A stretch of 64,000 nucleotides of DNA from Oscillospiraceae bacterium (GCA_022835495.1 BQOK01000001.1:1488001-1552000), one strand, 5' to 3'; numbered from the stretch's first letter, positions 17,749-27,345 are shown. Numbers and translations: made by a program. The notes: generated by a model from the letters alone, not told the origin.

Positions 17749-18326
17749 TACCGGTGCAGGCCGGTGCCCTTTTCCATCAGATAGGTGGCGGTCAGGTCGG
17801 CCAGATGCAGCTTTACCGCCAGGGGATAGGCGTCGTAGGCCTCGCTGATGGCGCGGCAGCCGCCGCGGGCAGCGTCGTCGAAGCCGCCCATGTGCCAGCG
17901 GATGGCCACCGCCTCGGCGGGCTTGAGGCGGAGAAAGCGCTCGATCAGGTAGACGCTTTTTTCACCGTGGCCGTAGGGGAACTGGTCCTCCACATTGAAC
18001 ACGGCGACCTTTTCCCACTGGCCGGTGGCCTCGTTTTTTACATTGCGGGTGCCGGGCTTGTAGTAGTTGGCCTTGCACAGATCGTGCAGCAGCCCGCAGA
18101 CAGCCATGCTTTCGGGGCTGTCGCCCTCTTCGAAATAGCGGTCCATCAGGGCGTGGTACACGTTGAGGCTGTGCATCACAAGGCCGCTCTCGCAGGCGCC
18201 GTGAAAGCGTGTGGAGGCAGGCGCGCGGAAAAAATCGGTGGTGCCCAGCCATTCCAAAAGCTTATCGGCCCCGGGGCGGGTGACCTCGCGGGACCAGATC
18301 TCACAAAATTCTTCCCGGTAGTCCAT
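17748..18326 (-). CDS. HD-domain hydrolase
   Basis: This 192-residue cytoplasmic protein has the metal-binding pattern of the HD superfamily: HGACESGLVMHS, then LLHDLCKANYY with the HD pair, and a later RWHMGG and ADLTATYLM with the last aspartate. Such enzymes hydrolyse phosphate esters of nucleotides; the substrate is unknown. ATG at 18326 shares its A with the TGA of the upstream ydbC-like gene (TGATG), and GGAG lies 5 bases before it, so the two are translated together. Confidence 0.8.
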   Translation of the reverse strand: MDYREEFCEIWSREVTRPGADKLLEWLGTTDFFRAPASTRFHGACESGLVMHSLNVYHALMDRYFEEGDSPESMAVCGLLHDLCKANYYKPGTRNVKNEATGQWEKVAVFNVEDQFPYGHGEKSVYLIERFLRLKPAEAVAIRWHMGGFDDAARGGCRAISEAYDAYPLAVKLHLADLTATYLMEKGTGLHR

Positions 18327-18547
18327 CACAGCTCCAAATCGTCCAGGATGCCCTTTAAAATGGCCATCTCGTCGTGCGTGAGGCTGATGCCCTTGCCCAT
18401 TTTGGAGCCGTCCGGCGACCAGTCGCGGATATCATATTTTGGTTCGCGCTCGTTCCAGCTGACCATATTCAGCTGGCGCTCCCAGCCGTTGGCGCTTTGG
18501 CTCAGCACCGCGATCCGTTCAGTGACTTCGTACTTGAATTCTGCCAT
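18326..18547 (-). CDS. YdbC-family PC4-like single-strand DNA-binding protein
   Basis: The 73-residue protein matches the YdbC family, bacterial homologues of the eukaryotic coactivator PC4: KYEVTERIAVLS, then NMVSWNEREPKYDIRDW and the MGKGISLT signature. Members bind single-stranded DNA as dimers through a curved sheet; the cellular role is not settled. The start follows GAGAGGGA. It is the first gene of a two-gene unit with the HD hydrolase. Confidence 0.85.
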   Translation of the reverse strand: MAEFKYEVTERIAVLSQSANGWERQLNMVSWNEREPKYDIRDWSPDGSKMGKGISLTHDEMAILKGILDDLEL

Positions 18548-18673
18548 GGCAGTGTCCCTCTCTTCATCATAACTTGGGCGCCGTGCCCTGCAAGGGGAAC
18601 GCCGTCGGTTCCCATTTTAATGGATTGAAGAAGAGATTGCAAGCCATAACGCAAAACTTGCACAAATTCGGGC

Positions 18674-18961
18674 TTAGCCCTGGGGGAACATTTCCTTGCT
18701 GATGAGCTTGTGGTCGACGGTGCGGTCGCTTTCCACCCAGCCCTCGGGGGTGGGGACGGCTTCGTCCTGGGTATAAAACAGATCGCCTTTCAGCGTGCCG
18801 TTCATGCGGGCGTCGTCGGCACGGCCATTGGGGGCGATGCGCCCGGCAGGCCGGTGGCCCTTCTGCGGGCCGGCCTCTTTTTTGCGGGGGGCCGGCGGGG
18901 CGGGAACGGGGCCGGGCATTGCGCCCAGCTCGTGGTGCACAAAATCGTGCAGGCTACTCAT
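18674..18961 (-). CDS. small conserved-looking protein of unknown function
   Basis: A 95-residue protein starts at ATG 18961, behind a strong GGAGGTG site. It begins MSSLHDFVHHELGAM, continues with a Pro/Lys/Gly-rich basic centre, and ends with an ordered segment (GDLFYTQDEAVPTPEGWV, then DHKLISKEMFPQG). I do not recognise a family. A much longer open frame on the same strand hides it, but only this start has a ribosome site and a promoter. It stands alone and runs away from the lysR gene. Confidence 0.65.
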   Translation of the reverse strand: MSSLHDFVHHELGAMPGPVPAPPAPRKKEAGPQKGHRPAGRIAPNGRADDARMNGTLKGDLFYTQDEAVPTPEGWVESDRTVDHKLISKEMFPQG

Positions 18962-19057
18962 AAAAACACCTCCAAGGGTAAGTTGCACGGTTTGGGCGCA
19001 AATATGCGTGCAATCTGCCGAAATACTGGAAATGGGGGGACGCAAACGCACAGGTAT

Positions 19058-19086
19058 GTTATAATAATCGCAAAACAGTTTGTCAG
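19058..19086 (-). promoter_or_regulatory. promoter of the 95-residue protein gene
   Basis: On the minus strand CTGACA (19081-19086), 17 bases, TATAAC (19058-19063), about 95 bases before the start codon. Confidence 0.5.
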
Positions 19087-19155
19087 GGGCTGCCGGCCGG
19101 GGATATTCGCCTGGCCGCTTTGCGCTTAGGGGATCGCCACGGCGGAGGCAAAACC

Positions 19156-19205
19156 AAAGAATGGGTACCCATTCTTTTTCCAAAAGGATTGTTCCTTTTG
19201 GAAAA
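19156..19205. promoter_or_regulatory. two adjacent palindromes upstream of lysR
   Basis: A 22-base perfect palindrome (AAAGAATGGGT and its complement, 19156-19177) abuts a hairpin TTTTCCAAAAGGA-ttgt-TCCTTTTGGAAAA (19176-19205), ending 7 bases before the lysR ribosome site. Candidate LysR operator or leader attenuator. Confidence 0.5.
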
Positions 19206-19225
19206 GCTTTGTAAGGGGAGATAAA

Positions 19226-20143
19226 ATGGAGCTGCGGACACTGCGGTATCTGGTGGAGATCGCGGAGGAAAAAAGCATCAACAGAGCGGCGGAAAAGCTG
19301 TATGTGTCGCAGCCTACCCTGAGCCGGGCGATCCAGGCCCTGGAACGGGAGCTGGGCTTTGCGGTGCTGGAGCGCACCAACCACGGGGTGAGCCTGACCA
19401 CGCTGGGCGAGCGGTTTTACTACTATGCCAAATCGGTGGTGGGGCAGCTGGAAGCCATTGAAAAGCTGCGGGCGGACCGCCAGGAGGACACGCGCAGCCG
19501 GCTTTCGGTGTCGGTGGCAAAGCTGATCCTGAAGGACGACATGATGCTGCAGTACCGCGCGGCCCTGAGCGCCGCCCACGCGGAGCTGATCCTGCTGGAA
19601 ACCACCCAGGAGGAGGCCGTTTTGAATGTGGCCAGCCTGCGCAGCGAGATCGGGGTGATCACCGCCAATTCCATGCAGCTTCAGGCGATCCGGCGGCTTT
19701 TGGAGATCAAGGAGCTGGAAATGGAGCTGCTGGACGAGTGCCCCCTGTGCGTGCACCTCTCCGGCGACCACCCCCTGGCGGGCCAAGCTGAGATCGACCC
19801 CCGCGATATGCTGAACTGCGTTTACATGCACCTGCCGTATGACTATTTTGCGAATATCAATTATATGAGCCAGATGAACGGGGTGCAGCTGAGCGATTTC
19901 AAGCGCACCATCACCATCAACAACTACCACGCCATGATCAACATGCTCAAACACACCGACGCGTTTATTTTTGGCAACCAGTGGCAGGCGGACGAGCTGA
20001 AAAAGGGCAGCATTGCCACCCTGCCGCTGCGGGCGGTGGGAATTACCGTGTCGCTGTTTTGGATCAAGCGCAAAAAGGAGCTGCTTTCGGCCGAGGCGCT
20101 GTGCTTTTTGGACTTGATGCGCAAAAACTACGGCTTTGTGTGA
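19226..20143 (+). CDS. LysR-family transcriptional regulator
   Basis: The 305-residue protein is a typical LysR regulator. The N-terminal winged helix covers SINRAAEKLYVSQPTLSRAIQ with the recognition helix, followed by a linker helix and a periplasmic-binding-like effector domain (about 90-295). ATG follows AAGGGGAG. The target is unknown: the adjacent genes are the divergent 95-residue protein and, downstream, the TasA-like/SipW pair. LysR proteins commonly act on divergent neighbours, and the two palindromes in front of the gene would suit autoregulation. Confidence 0.88.
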   Translation: MELRTLRYLVEIAEEKSINRAAEKLYVSQPTLSRAIQALERELGFAVLERTNHGVSLTTLGERFYYYAKSVVGQLEAIEKLRADRQEDTRSRLSVSVAKLILKDDMMLQYRAALSAAHAELILLETTQEEAVLNVASLRSEIGVITANSMQLQAIRRLLEIKELEMELLDECPLCVHLSGDHPLAGQAEIDPRDMLNCVYMHLPYDYFANINYMSQMNGVQLSDFKRTITINNYHAMINMLKHTDAFIFGNQWQADELKKGSIATLPLRAVGITVSLFWIKRKKELLSAEALCFLDLMRKNYGFV

Positions 20144-20271
20144 ATTGCGCTATGCATGATTTGCATAGCTACGCTATGAAAACCAGGCATTCGCTTTTTC
20201 GGGCGGCAGGGCATATAATAAAAGCAATGAATAACGCGGCGAACGCCGCCGAAAAAGGGAGTTCTATTGAA

Positions 20272-20784
20272 ATGAGAAAAGCGAAATTTTTGCTGACCCT
20301 GGCCGCGGCGGCGGCTGTTATGTCCACGGCGGCAATGTCGTTTGCACAGTGGGATACGTTGACGGCTACTGCGAAAGGTACAGTTACTTTGGAAAAGCCT
20401 ATTGTGGTGACCGCGAGTGATAATACGACCTATACTTCTAATTCGAAAGATACAAATACGGGGGCGCCTATCTATACTGGAGAAATTACAGTGGCGGTAG
20501 AAGATGTTCCGGAATCAAGTAAAGCAGGAGTGGAAATGCAATTAACTCCGAAGGTTTTGCAAAGTGATAATACAGATGTGACCGGAAACTTTACGGTTTC
20601 TTTGGAAAATGCTGGAGGAACACTGACTGCTGTTTCAGGAGTGGCGACAGACAGTACACCAAAGTTGGATGGTACGAATAATACATATACTGTAAAGCTT
20701 GTTCCCAACGATACCGAAGCTGCGAAAGCGTTGGCTGGTGTGGCGTTGAAGGTTGAAGTACAGGCGGAATTGGCCACAAAGTAA
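20272..20784 (+). CDS. secreted TasA/camelysin-like protein
   Basis: The 170-residue precursor begins MRKAKFLLTLAAAAAVMSTAAMSFA and then QWD, a signal peptide of the type processed by SipW. The mature part is Thr/Ser/Val/Asn-rich and beta-prone, without cysteine. Size, signal and the neighbouring SipW-type peptidase fit the TasA/CalY (camelysin) group that forms extracellular fibres in biofilms; sequence alone does not prove this. Its codons are clearly more A+T rich and T-ending than those of its neighbours, which may reflect high expression or transfer. AAAGGGAG lies 11 bases before the ATG. A terminator follows. Confidence 0.6.
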   Translation: MRKAKFLLTLAAAAAVMSTAAMSFAQWDTLTATAKGTVTLEKPIVVTASDNTTYTSNSKDTNTGAPIYTGEITVAVEDVPESSKAGVEMQLTPKVLQSDNTDVTGNFTVSLENAGGTLTAVSGVATDSTPKLDGTNNTYTVKLVPNDTEAAKALAGVALKVEVQAELATK

Positions 20785-20808
20785 TTCCGGTCGATACTGA
20801 ATAAAACC

Positions 20809-20840
20809 AAAAAGTACCATCCCTGCGGATGGTACTTTTT
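20809..20840 (+). terminator. intrinsic terminator between tasA-like gene and sipW
   Basis: AAAAGTACCATCC-CTGC-GGATGGTACTTTTT is a near-perfect terminator. Partial read-through would give more substrate than peptidase. Confidence 0.85.
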
Positions 20841-20880
20841 GCTGGCTTTTCCCTGAAACCCAAACCACCGGGGGTGCGGT

Positions 20881-21852
20881 ATGGCAAAGAAAGCGGCGAA
20901 GATGGTGCTGAACGGCCTGTTCGGGCTGTTTGTTTGCTTTGCCATCGGCTACGCGGTGTGCATGCGCGTTTGGCCGGAGGAGACCGCCGCCTTTGTGGGA
21001 TACCGCTTTTACACGGTGGTGACGGGCAGCATGGAGCCCACCATCCCCACCACCTCGGTGGTGCTGACCCGCTGCCTGAAGGAGGGGGAGACCCCGCAGC
21101 CCGGGCAGATCCTTACGTTCAAGGCCGACCGGCTGGGCGAGGAGATCGTGCTGACGCACTATTTGCGGGAGGTAAAACCGGACGAAACCGGCCGGGTGCG
21201 GTTTTATACCCAGGGCGAAAACGCCGACCGGTACGACGATTACGCCACCTACCGGGAGGACCTGATCGGCACGTATGTGCTGCACATCTCGTATCTTGGA
21301 AAGATACAGGCCTTTTTGATCAGCTCGAACGCGCTTTCGATGTTTGTGATCGTGGGGCTGATTTTGGCGGTGTATAAGCTGATGCTGAAAAATATGGACC
21401 TGACCGAGCAGCTGCAGGCCGCCCAGCTGCGGCCCGGCGTTGCCGGGCCCGCAGGGCCGGAAACGGAGCCTGTGCCCAGGGCAAAAAAGCGGGAGCGCAG
21501 GCACGCCAGGCCTAAAAGGAAAAAGGGACCCGCCGTGCAGGAGGCCAGCCGCAGCGTGCGGCTGCACGGCGCCGCGCTGGAGCGCGTTACCCCCGGCAGC
21601 GTGCGCTTTTCCGGCGAGGTGGAAAACACGGGTGACGCGCCGCTGGAGGCGCTTTTGCTGGAGGTGCGCCTGCTGGACGGGCACGGCCGGCAGGTGGGCA
21701 CGGGCGAGGTGCTGCTGGCGGGCGGCGCGCTGGAGCCCGCCGGGCGCCGGGCGTTCAGCGCCGAGTGGAAGGCCGACCCGCTGGCGGCCAGCTACGCGGT
21801 GAAGGTGCGCCGCGAGCCCCAGCCGGCGGCGGAGTGCGCCGCGGTGGGGTAA
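20881..21852 (+). CDS. sipW: SipW-type (ER-type) signal peptidase I with C-terminal domain
   Basis: This membrane protease removes signal peptides outside the membrane. It has the ER/archaeal-type dyad with Ser50 in VVTGSMEPTIP and His93 in IVLTHYLREV instead of the bacterial lysine, then FYTQGENADRYDD, the conserved box of the family. Membrane segments lie at about 12-30 and 140-160. Unlike B. subtilis SipW (about 190 residues) this protein has 323: a basic linker (175-215) and a beta-rich domain resembling FxLYD/NEAT-like modules (VRFSGEVENTGDAPLEALLLEV). ATG follows GGGGGTG. The upstream TasA-like protein is the probable substrate. Confidence 0.82.
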   Translation: MAKKAAKMVLNGLFGLFVCFAIGYAVCMRVWPEETAAFVGYRFYTVVTGSMEPTIPTTSVVLTRCLKEGETPQPGQILTFKADRLGEEIVLTHYLREVKPDETGRVRFYTQGENADRYDDYATYREDLIGTYVLHISYLGKIQAFLISSNALSMFVIVGLILAVYKLMLKNMDLTEQLQAAQLRPGVAGPAGPETEPVPRAKKRERRHARPKRKKGPAVQEASRSVRLHGAALERVTPGSVRFSGEVENTGDAPLEALLLEVRLLDGHGRQVGTGEVLLAGGALEPAGRRAFSAEWKADPLAASYAVKVRREPQPAAECAAVG

Positions 21853-21910
21853 AGAGCGGCCTGCCCGGCGTTTTTGGCGACCGACGGCCGGGTAAAAAAC
21901 AGATGCAGAC

Positions 21911-21944
21911 AAAAAGGGCGCTTCCGTTTGGAAGCGCCCTTTTT
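21911..21944. terminator. bidirectional terminator for sipW and rnpB
   Basis: AAAAAGGGCGCTTCC-GTTT-GGAAGCGCCCTTTTT, fifteen perfect pairs with T runs on both strands. Confidence 0.9.
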
Positions 21945-22296
21945 GCGGGAAAACGACCGGACCGTAAGCCGGGTTCTGTATTAAACGGCAATCTATCTTG
22001 GCCCTGCGTTGCCGCAGGGCTCATGCCACCTCCGGGGCGCGCGGGGCGCGCTGTATGCCCCATACGGGTGTTGCTTCTGGTAGGGTTTACATAGCCGCAA
22101 AGTCGCCAGTGCGCTGGTGAGCTCTTACCTCGCCTTTCCATCCTTACCGCAAGCTGCGGCGGTCTATTTCTGTTGCACTATCCCTGGGGTCGCCCCCGGC
22201 TGCCGTTAGCAGTTACCATTCCCCTGTGAAGCCCGGACTTTCCTCAGGGCGGACGCATTGCCGCCCCGCTGCCGTATGTTCCACTCGTTTTCCGCT
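21945..22296 (-). ncRNA. rnpB: RNase P RNA, bacterial class A
   Basis: Read on the minus strand, the catalytic RNA of RNase P shows the universal 5' core GAGGAAAGTCCGGGCTT and the 3' core ACAGAACCCGGCTTACGG. The interior has GGTAAGGATGGAAAGGCG and the GTAAACCC element. The ends pair to form helix P1 (GCGGAAAACGA with TCGTTTTCCCGC), which sets the limits given, about 352 bases. Class A architecture is shown by the length and P-loop arrangement. It processes tRNA 5' ends, including those of the nearby rRNA-operon tRNAs. Confidence 0.95.
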
Positions 22297-22299
22297 TGC

Positions 22300-22330
22300 C
22301 ATTGTATCACATCCGGCCTGCCGCGCGCAA
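22300..22330 (-). promoter_or_regulatory. rnpB promoter
   Basis: Minus-strand TGTGATACAAT at 22301-22311 gives an extended -10, about 6 bases from the 5' end of the RNA; a poor -35 (TTGCGC) lies 18 bases further upstream. Confidence 0.55.
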
Positions 22331-22380
22331 GCAAAAACCTGTTTTTTGTGCCGGGTGCGGCCCAAAACCCCAATTTTTTC

Positions 22381-22409
22381 TTGCAATAGGGGGAAGCAGG
22401 TTTTATAAT
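22381..22409 (+). promoter_or_regulatory. gdhA promoter
   Basis: TTGCAA, 17 bases, TATAAT; the predicted transcript starts about 65 bases before the gene. Confidence 0.75.
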
Positions 22410-22461
22410 ATGCACTGTAGGCAACTAAAGTGCCACAGTGGAAAGTATAGGGAAGAAGTAA

Positions 22462-23829
<1,368 letters not shown>

Positions 23830-23844
23830 GCGAAGCTATGCGGC

Positions 23845-23875
23845 AAAGCCTCCCCCGCCGGGGGAGGCTTTTTGC
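23845..23875 (+). terminator. gdhA terminator
   Basis: AAAGCCTCCCCC-GCC-GGGGGAGGCTTTTT. Confidence 0.9.
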
Positions 23876-23998
23876 GTGCCGGCCGGGGTTTGACAGGCGT
23901 GATATAATAACCAAAAAGCGGTGGATGCGGCGTTTGCCGGTTTGGCCGCCCGCCCCGAAAGGGGCGGGGCAAAGCTGCCCTGAAAGGAAACAGAAATT

Positions 23999-24493
23999 TT
24001 GGAAACAATAAAAAAGACAGGCCCCTTTACCATTGCGGCACGGGCGCTGTTTACGCTGTGCCTTCTTTGCAGCGTGTGGTTCATTTTTCAGAACTCGCTG
24101 GAGATCGCACAGGTTTCGGGCGCGCGCAGCGAACAGGTGCGCGAGGTGCTCAACAAGGCGGCGGGCCTGGTGGGGCTGGGGCCCTTCAGCCTGCACACCG
24201 TGCGCAAGCTGGCCCACTTTACCGAATTTGCGCTGGTGGGCTTTTGGTTTATGCTGTGCCTGCGGGTTTACACCCGCCATTTTGTGAAGTATGTGAGCTG
24301 GCCGCTGTTTGTGGGGCTGCTGGTGGCGGTGCTGGACGAAACCGTGCAGCTGTATGTGCCGGGGCGGTCTTCCAGCGTGAGGGATGTACTGATTGATTTT
24401 GGCGGCGTGCTGTGCGGACTGTTTGCAGCGCTGCTGATCCTGATGTTCTGCCGCATGTGTTATATCCTTTTTGTTCACAGAAACGAGGTGTAA
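23999..24493 (+). CDS. VanZ-like membrane protein
   Basis: The 164-residue protein has four hydrophobic segments and the VanZ signature: VRKLAHFTEFALVGFWF in segment 2 and the DETVQLYVPGRSSSVRDVLIDFGG box near the end. VanZ-family proteins are of unclear function; the founding member gives slight teicoplanin resistance. The start is a TTG preceded by AAAGGAAA; no ATG or GTG in frame fits. folC starts only 6 bases after its stop, so the two are cotranscribed. Confidence 0.8.
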   Translation: METIKKTGPFTIAARALFTLCLLCSVWFIFQNSLEIAQVSGARSEQVREVLNKAAGLVGLGPFSLHTVRKLAHFTEFALVGFWFMLCLRVYTRHFVKYVSWPLFVGLLVAVLDETVQLYVPGRSSSVRDVLIDFGGVLCGLFAALLILMFCRMCYILFVHRNEV

Positions 24494-24499
24494 AAGGAC

Positions 24500-25783
24500 A
24501 TGCAAACTGCCCTGGAATGGCTGCAGGCCCTGCCGCGCCTTGCGGGAGAGCCGGGCCTGGACCGGATGCGCGCGCTGCTGGCGGCCCTTGGCGAGCCGCA
24601 GAAAAATTGCAGGTATGTGCAGATTGCAGGTACGAACGGCAAAGGAACAGTGGCGGCGCTTACCGCGAATATTTTGTGGAGGGCCGGGTACAAGACCGGG
24701 CTTACCGTGTCGCCCTATGTGCTGGAATTCCGCGAGCGCTTTCAGATCGACGGCGAGATGATCCCGCAGGAAACGCTGGAACAGCTTGCAGGCGAGGTGC
24801 GGGCGGCCGCCGCCCGCTGCCCCGAGCCGCCGGTGCAATTTGAGGCGGTGACGGCGGTGGCGCTGCTTTGGTTCAGCCGGGAGCAATGCGAGCTGGCGGT
24901 GCTGGAAACCGGGCTGGGCGGCCGGTTCGACGCCACCAACGCGGTGGAAAATACGCTGGTGGCAGCCATTACCCGGATCGACCTGGACCACACCGAGCTG
25001 CTGGGCGATACCGTTGCCCGGATCGCGGCTGAAAAGGCGGGGATCATCAAGCCCGGGTGCACGGTGGTGACCTACCCGGTGCAGGAAAAAGAGGCGCTGC
25101 AGGTGATCGCGGCCGAGTGCATCAAGAAAAAGGCAGACCTGATCGCGCCGGCCCCGGAGGACTTTACATTTTTAAAAAGCGGCAGCTTTGAAAACCGCTT
25201 TGACTACGGCGGGTACCAGGTGAGCCTGCCGTTCCCGGGCGCGCACCAGGCCTGCAATGCGGCGATGGCGGTGGAGATCGCGCTGGCGCTTTGGCGGCAG
25301 GGATACGCCATTTCGGACGAGGCGATCCTGGCGGGGCTGGAAAGCGCAAAATTTCCCGCCCGGATCGAAGTGCTGCGGCGGGCCCCGCTGGTGGTGCTGG
25401 ACGGCTGCCACAACCCCTCGGGCGCGGCGGTGCTGGCCGCAACGCTGAAAGCGCACCACCCGGAAAAGCCGGCGGCGGTGCTGGGGGTGATGGCCGACAA
25501 GGCTGTGGACCGCCTGCTGGCCGCGCTGGCCCCCGCTTTCAGCGCCGTTTACACCGTGACCCCGGCCACCCCCCGCGCGATGCAGGCACAGGAGCTGGCA
25601 AGGCGCGCGGAGCCGCTGCTGCCCCCCGGAAAGGTGCGCGCCTGCGCGGACCTTTCGCAGGCGCTGGACCTGGCGCTTATGCAGCCTCAAGGAGCGGTGA
25701 TCTGCGGCTCGCTTTACCTTGCGGCCGAGGCCCGGCCCCTGCTTTTGGCACGCCTGGAAAAGACTGCGGATGGGCTGCCTTGA
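24500..25783 (+). CDS. folC: folylpolyglutamate synthase / dihydrofolate synthase
   Basis: FolC adds glutamates to folates and, in most bacteria, also makes dihydrofolate from dihydropteroate. The 427-residue enzyme has the Mur-ligase-type P-loop GTNGKGTVAAL, the LTVSPYVLEFRERFQIDGE region that follows it, and the TRIDLDHTELLG stretch with the metal-binding histidine. The C-terminal domain has DGCHNPSGA. ATG follows AAAGGA. It is the second gene of the vanZ-like pair. folD further along the window acts in the same pathway but is not linked. Confidence 0.92.
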   Translation: MQTALEWLQALPRLAGEPGLDRMRALLAALGEPQKNCRYVQIAGTNGKGTVAALTANILWRAGYKTGLTVSPYVLEFRERFQIDGEMIPQETLEQLAGEVRAAAARCPEPPVQFEAVTAVALLWFSREQCELAVLETGLGGRFDATNAVENTLVAAITRIDLDHTELLGDTVARIAAEKAGIIKPGCTVVTYPVQEKEALQVIAAECIKKKADLIAPAPEDFTFLKSGSFENRFDYGGYQVSLPFPGAHQACNAAMAVEIALALWRQGYAISDEAILAGLESAKFPARIEVLRRAPLVVLDGCHNPSGAAVLAATLKAHHPEKPAAVLGVMADKAVDRLLAALAPAFSAVYTVTPATPRAMQAQELARRAEPLLPPGKVRACADLSQALDLALMQPQGAVICGSLYLAAEARPLLLARLEKTADGLP

Positions 25784-25803
25784 TTCTGCAAAATATGCAT
25801 TGG

Positions 25804-25848
25804 AAAACCCGTATACTTGGTAAATGCCAGGAATACGGGTTTTTTATT
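25804..25848 (+). terminator. folC terminator
   Basis: AAAACCCGTAT pairs with ATACGGGTTTT over a 17-base loop, then TTTATTTT. Confidence 0.8.
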
Positions 25849-25884
25849 TTACATATATTCAGGGAACAGGAGGAACAGAACCAA

Positions 25885-26181
25885 ATGGCAAAAGTGACCT
25901 TTACCAGCGCGGGGGACATGCTTTGCGCCTACCTTGTGGGCGAGATCGATCACCACTCGGCAACCCTGCTGCGGGATGAGATCGACAATGCGATCATGCA
26001 GCACGGCCCCGCCACCACCGTGCTTGATTTTGGAGGCGTGAGTTTTATGGATTCCAGCGGGGTGGGGCTGATCCTGGGGCGCGCAAAGCAGATGACGGCG
26101 CTGGAAGGGCGGCTGATGGTGCAGCACGCGCCCGAGCAGCTGAAAAAGCTGCTGGACATTGCAGGGGTCAAATACGTGTGA
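25885..26181 (+). CDS. spoIIAA: anti-sigma F factor antagonist SpoIIAA
   Basis: SpoIIAA is the STAS-domain protein that frees sigma F from SpoIIAB in the forespore once dephosphorylated by SpoIIE. The 98-residue product contains LDFGGVSFMDSSGVGLILG, with the regulatory serine falling at residue 58, the same position as in Bacillus subtilis. ATG at 25885 has AGGAGG upstream; a longer frame from inside folC is spurious. It is the first gene of the classic three-gene operon with spoIIAB and sigF, in the usual order. Confidence 0.93.
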   Translation: MAKVTFTSAGDMLCAYLVGEIDHHSATLLRDEIDNAIMQHGPATTVLDFGGVSFMDSSGVGLILGRAKQMTALEGRLMVQHAPEQLKKLLDIAGVKYV

Positions 26182-26197
26182 GGAAAGGATGGTTTTC

Positions 26198-26632
26198 ATG
26201 AAAGCAAAAAATATGGTCAAGCTGAGCTTTTATTCCCGCAGTGTGAACGAGGGGTTTGCACGGGGGGCGCTGGCCGCCTTTTTGGCCCAGGCCGACCCGA
26301 CGGTGCCGGAGCTGGCGGATGTGAAGACCGCTGTGAGCGAGGCGGTGACCAACTGCATTGTGCACGCCTACCCGCAGGGGGTGGGGCTTGTGCATTTGTC
26401 GGTAGCGCTGTACGACGAGGGCCTTGTGCGCATCACGGTGGCGGACAAGGGCGTGGGTATTCCCGATGTGGAAAAGGCCATGCAGCCCATGTTCACCACC
26501 GGCAACCCGGAAGAGCGGGCGGGCCTGGGCTTTGCGGTGATGCAGAGCTTTATGGATAAGGTGCGGGTCACTTCGGCCCCGGGAAAAGGGACCCGCGTGG
26601 TGATGAGCAAGCGCCTTGCGAGCCGGGGGTAA
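26198..26632 (+). CDS. spoIIAB: anti-sigma F factor SpoIIAB
   Basis: SpoIIAB is a GHKL kinase that holds sigma F inactive and phosphorylates SpoIIAA. The 144-residue product has the N box EAVTNCIVHAYP, the G1 box ADKGVGIPD and the G2 segment ERAGLGFAVM. ATG at 26198 has AGGAAAGG 9 bases upstream; ATG at 26189 touches that site and is less likely. It follows spoIIAA by 16 bases and precedes sigF by 38. Confidence 0.93.
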   Translation: MKAKNMVKLSFYSRSVNEGFARGALAAFLAQADPTVPELADVKTAVSEAVTNCIVHAYPQGVGLVHLSVALYDEGLVRITVADKGVGIPDVEKAMQPMFTTGNPEERAGLGFAVMQSFMDKVRVTSAPGKGTRVVMSKRLASRG

Positions 26633-26670
26633 ACCCTCTTCTTACATATATAAAGAGAGGGGGAGTTCGC

Positions 26671-27345
26671 GTGCCGACCAAATTGGGCCCGCGGGAAGAA
26701 TTTATACAAAACAATCTGGGGCTGGTGCACGCCTGCGCGGGGAGGTTCCGGGGCAGAGGCATTGAGTACGACGATCTGTATTCCGCCGGCTGCATGGGCC
26801 TAGTGAAGGCCTACGACGGGTTTGACGAGGAGCGGGGGGTACAGTTTTCCACCTATGCGGTGCCGGTGATCCTGGGCGAGATCAAAAAGCTGTTCCGGGA
26901 CGGGGGCACGGTAAAGGTGAGCCGCTCGGTAAAGGAGCTGGGCCTGAAGGTGGGAGCGGCGCGGGAGCGTTTGCTGAAAGCCACAGGGGCCGAACCCACC
27001 GTGGGGCAACTGGCCCAGCTGCTGGGGGAGCGGCCGGAACAGGTGGCGCTGGCGATTCAGGCCAGCCAGCCGGCGCTGTCGCTCACGCCGGTGAGCGAAG
27101 AGGACGGGGGACGGGAGCTGGATATCCCGGTGGAATCGCCCGAGGAGGAACTGGCCGACCGCATCAGCCTGCAGGAGGTGCTGGCGGGGCTGCCGCCCGA
27201 GGACCGGACCCTGATCTTTTTGCGCTTTTTCTCGGGCAAGACCCAGAGCGAAACAGCCAAGGTTCTGGGGACCACCCAGGTGCAGATCTCGCGCAGGGAG
27301 CGCAAAATATTAAAACATATGCGGGGGCAGCTGCTGACGGAATAA
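26671..27345 (+). CDS. sigF: RNA polymerase sigma factor sigma-F
   Basis: This 224-residue sigma-70-family factor is the first forespore-specific sigma of sporulation. Region 2 is seen as VHACAGRFRGRGIEYDDLYSAG and FSTYAVPVILGEI, region 3 as the middle part, and region 4 as SETAKVLGTTQVQISRRERK at the C-terminus. The start is GTG behind GAGGGGGAG. The operon context (spoIIAA, spoIIAB just upstream) fixes the identity against sigma G or sigma B. An rRNA operon follows with only a weak hairpin (27348-27366) between. Confidence 0.93.
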   Translation: MPTKLGPREEFIQNNLGLVHACAGRFRGRGIEYDDLYSAGCMGLVKAYDGFDEERGVQFSTYAVPVILGEIKKLFRDGGTVKVSRSVKELGLKVGAARERLLKATGAEPTVGQLAQLLGERPEQVALAIQASQPALSLTPVSEEDGGRELDIPVESPEEELADRISLQEVLAGLPPEDRTLIFLRFFSGKTQSETAKVLGTTQVQISRRERKILKHMRGQLLTE

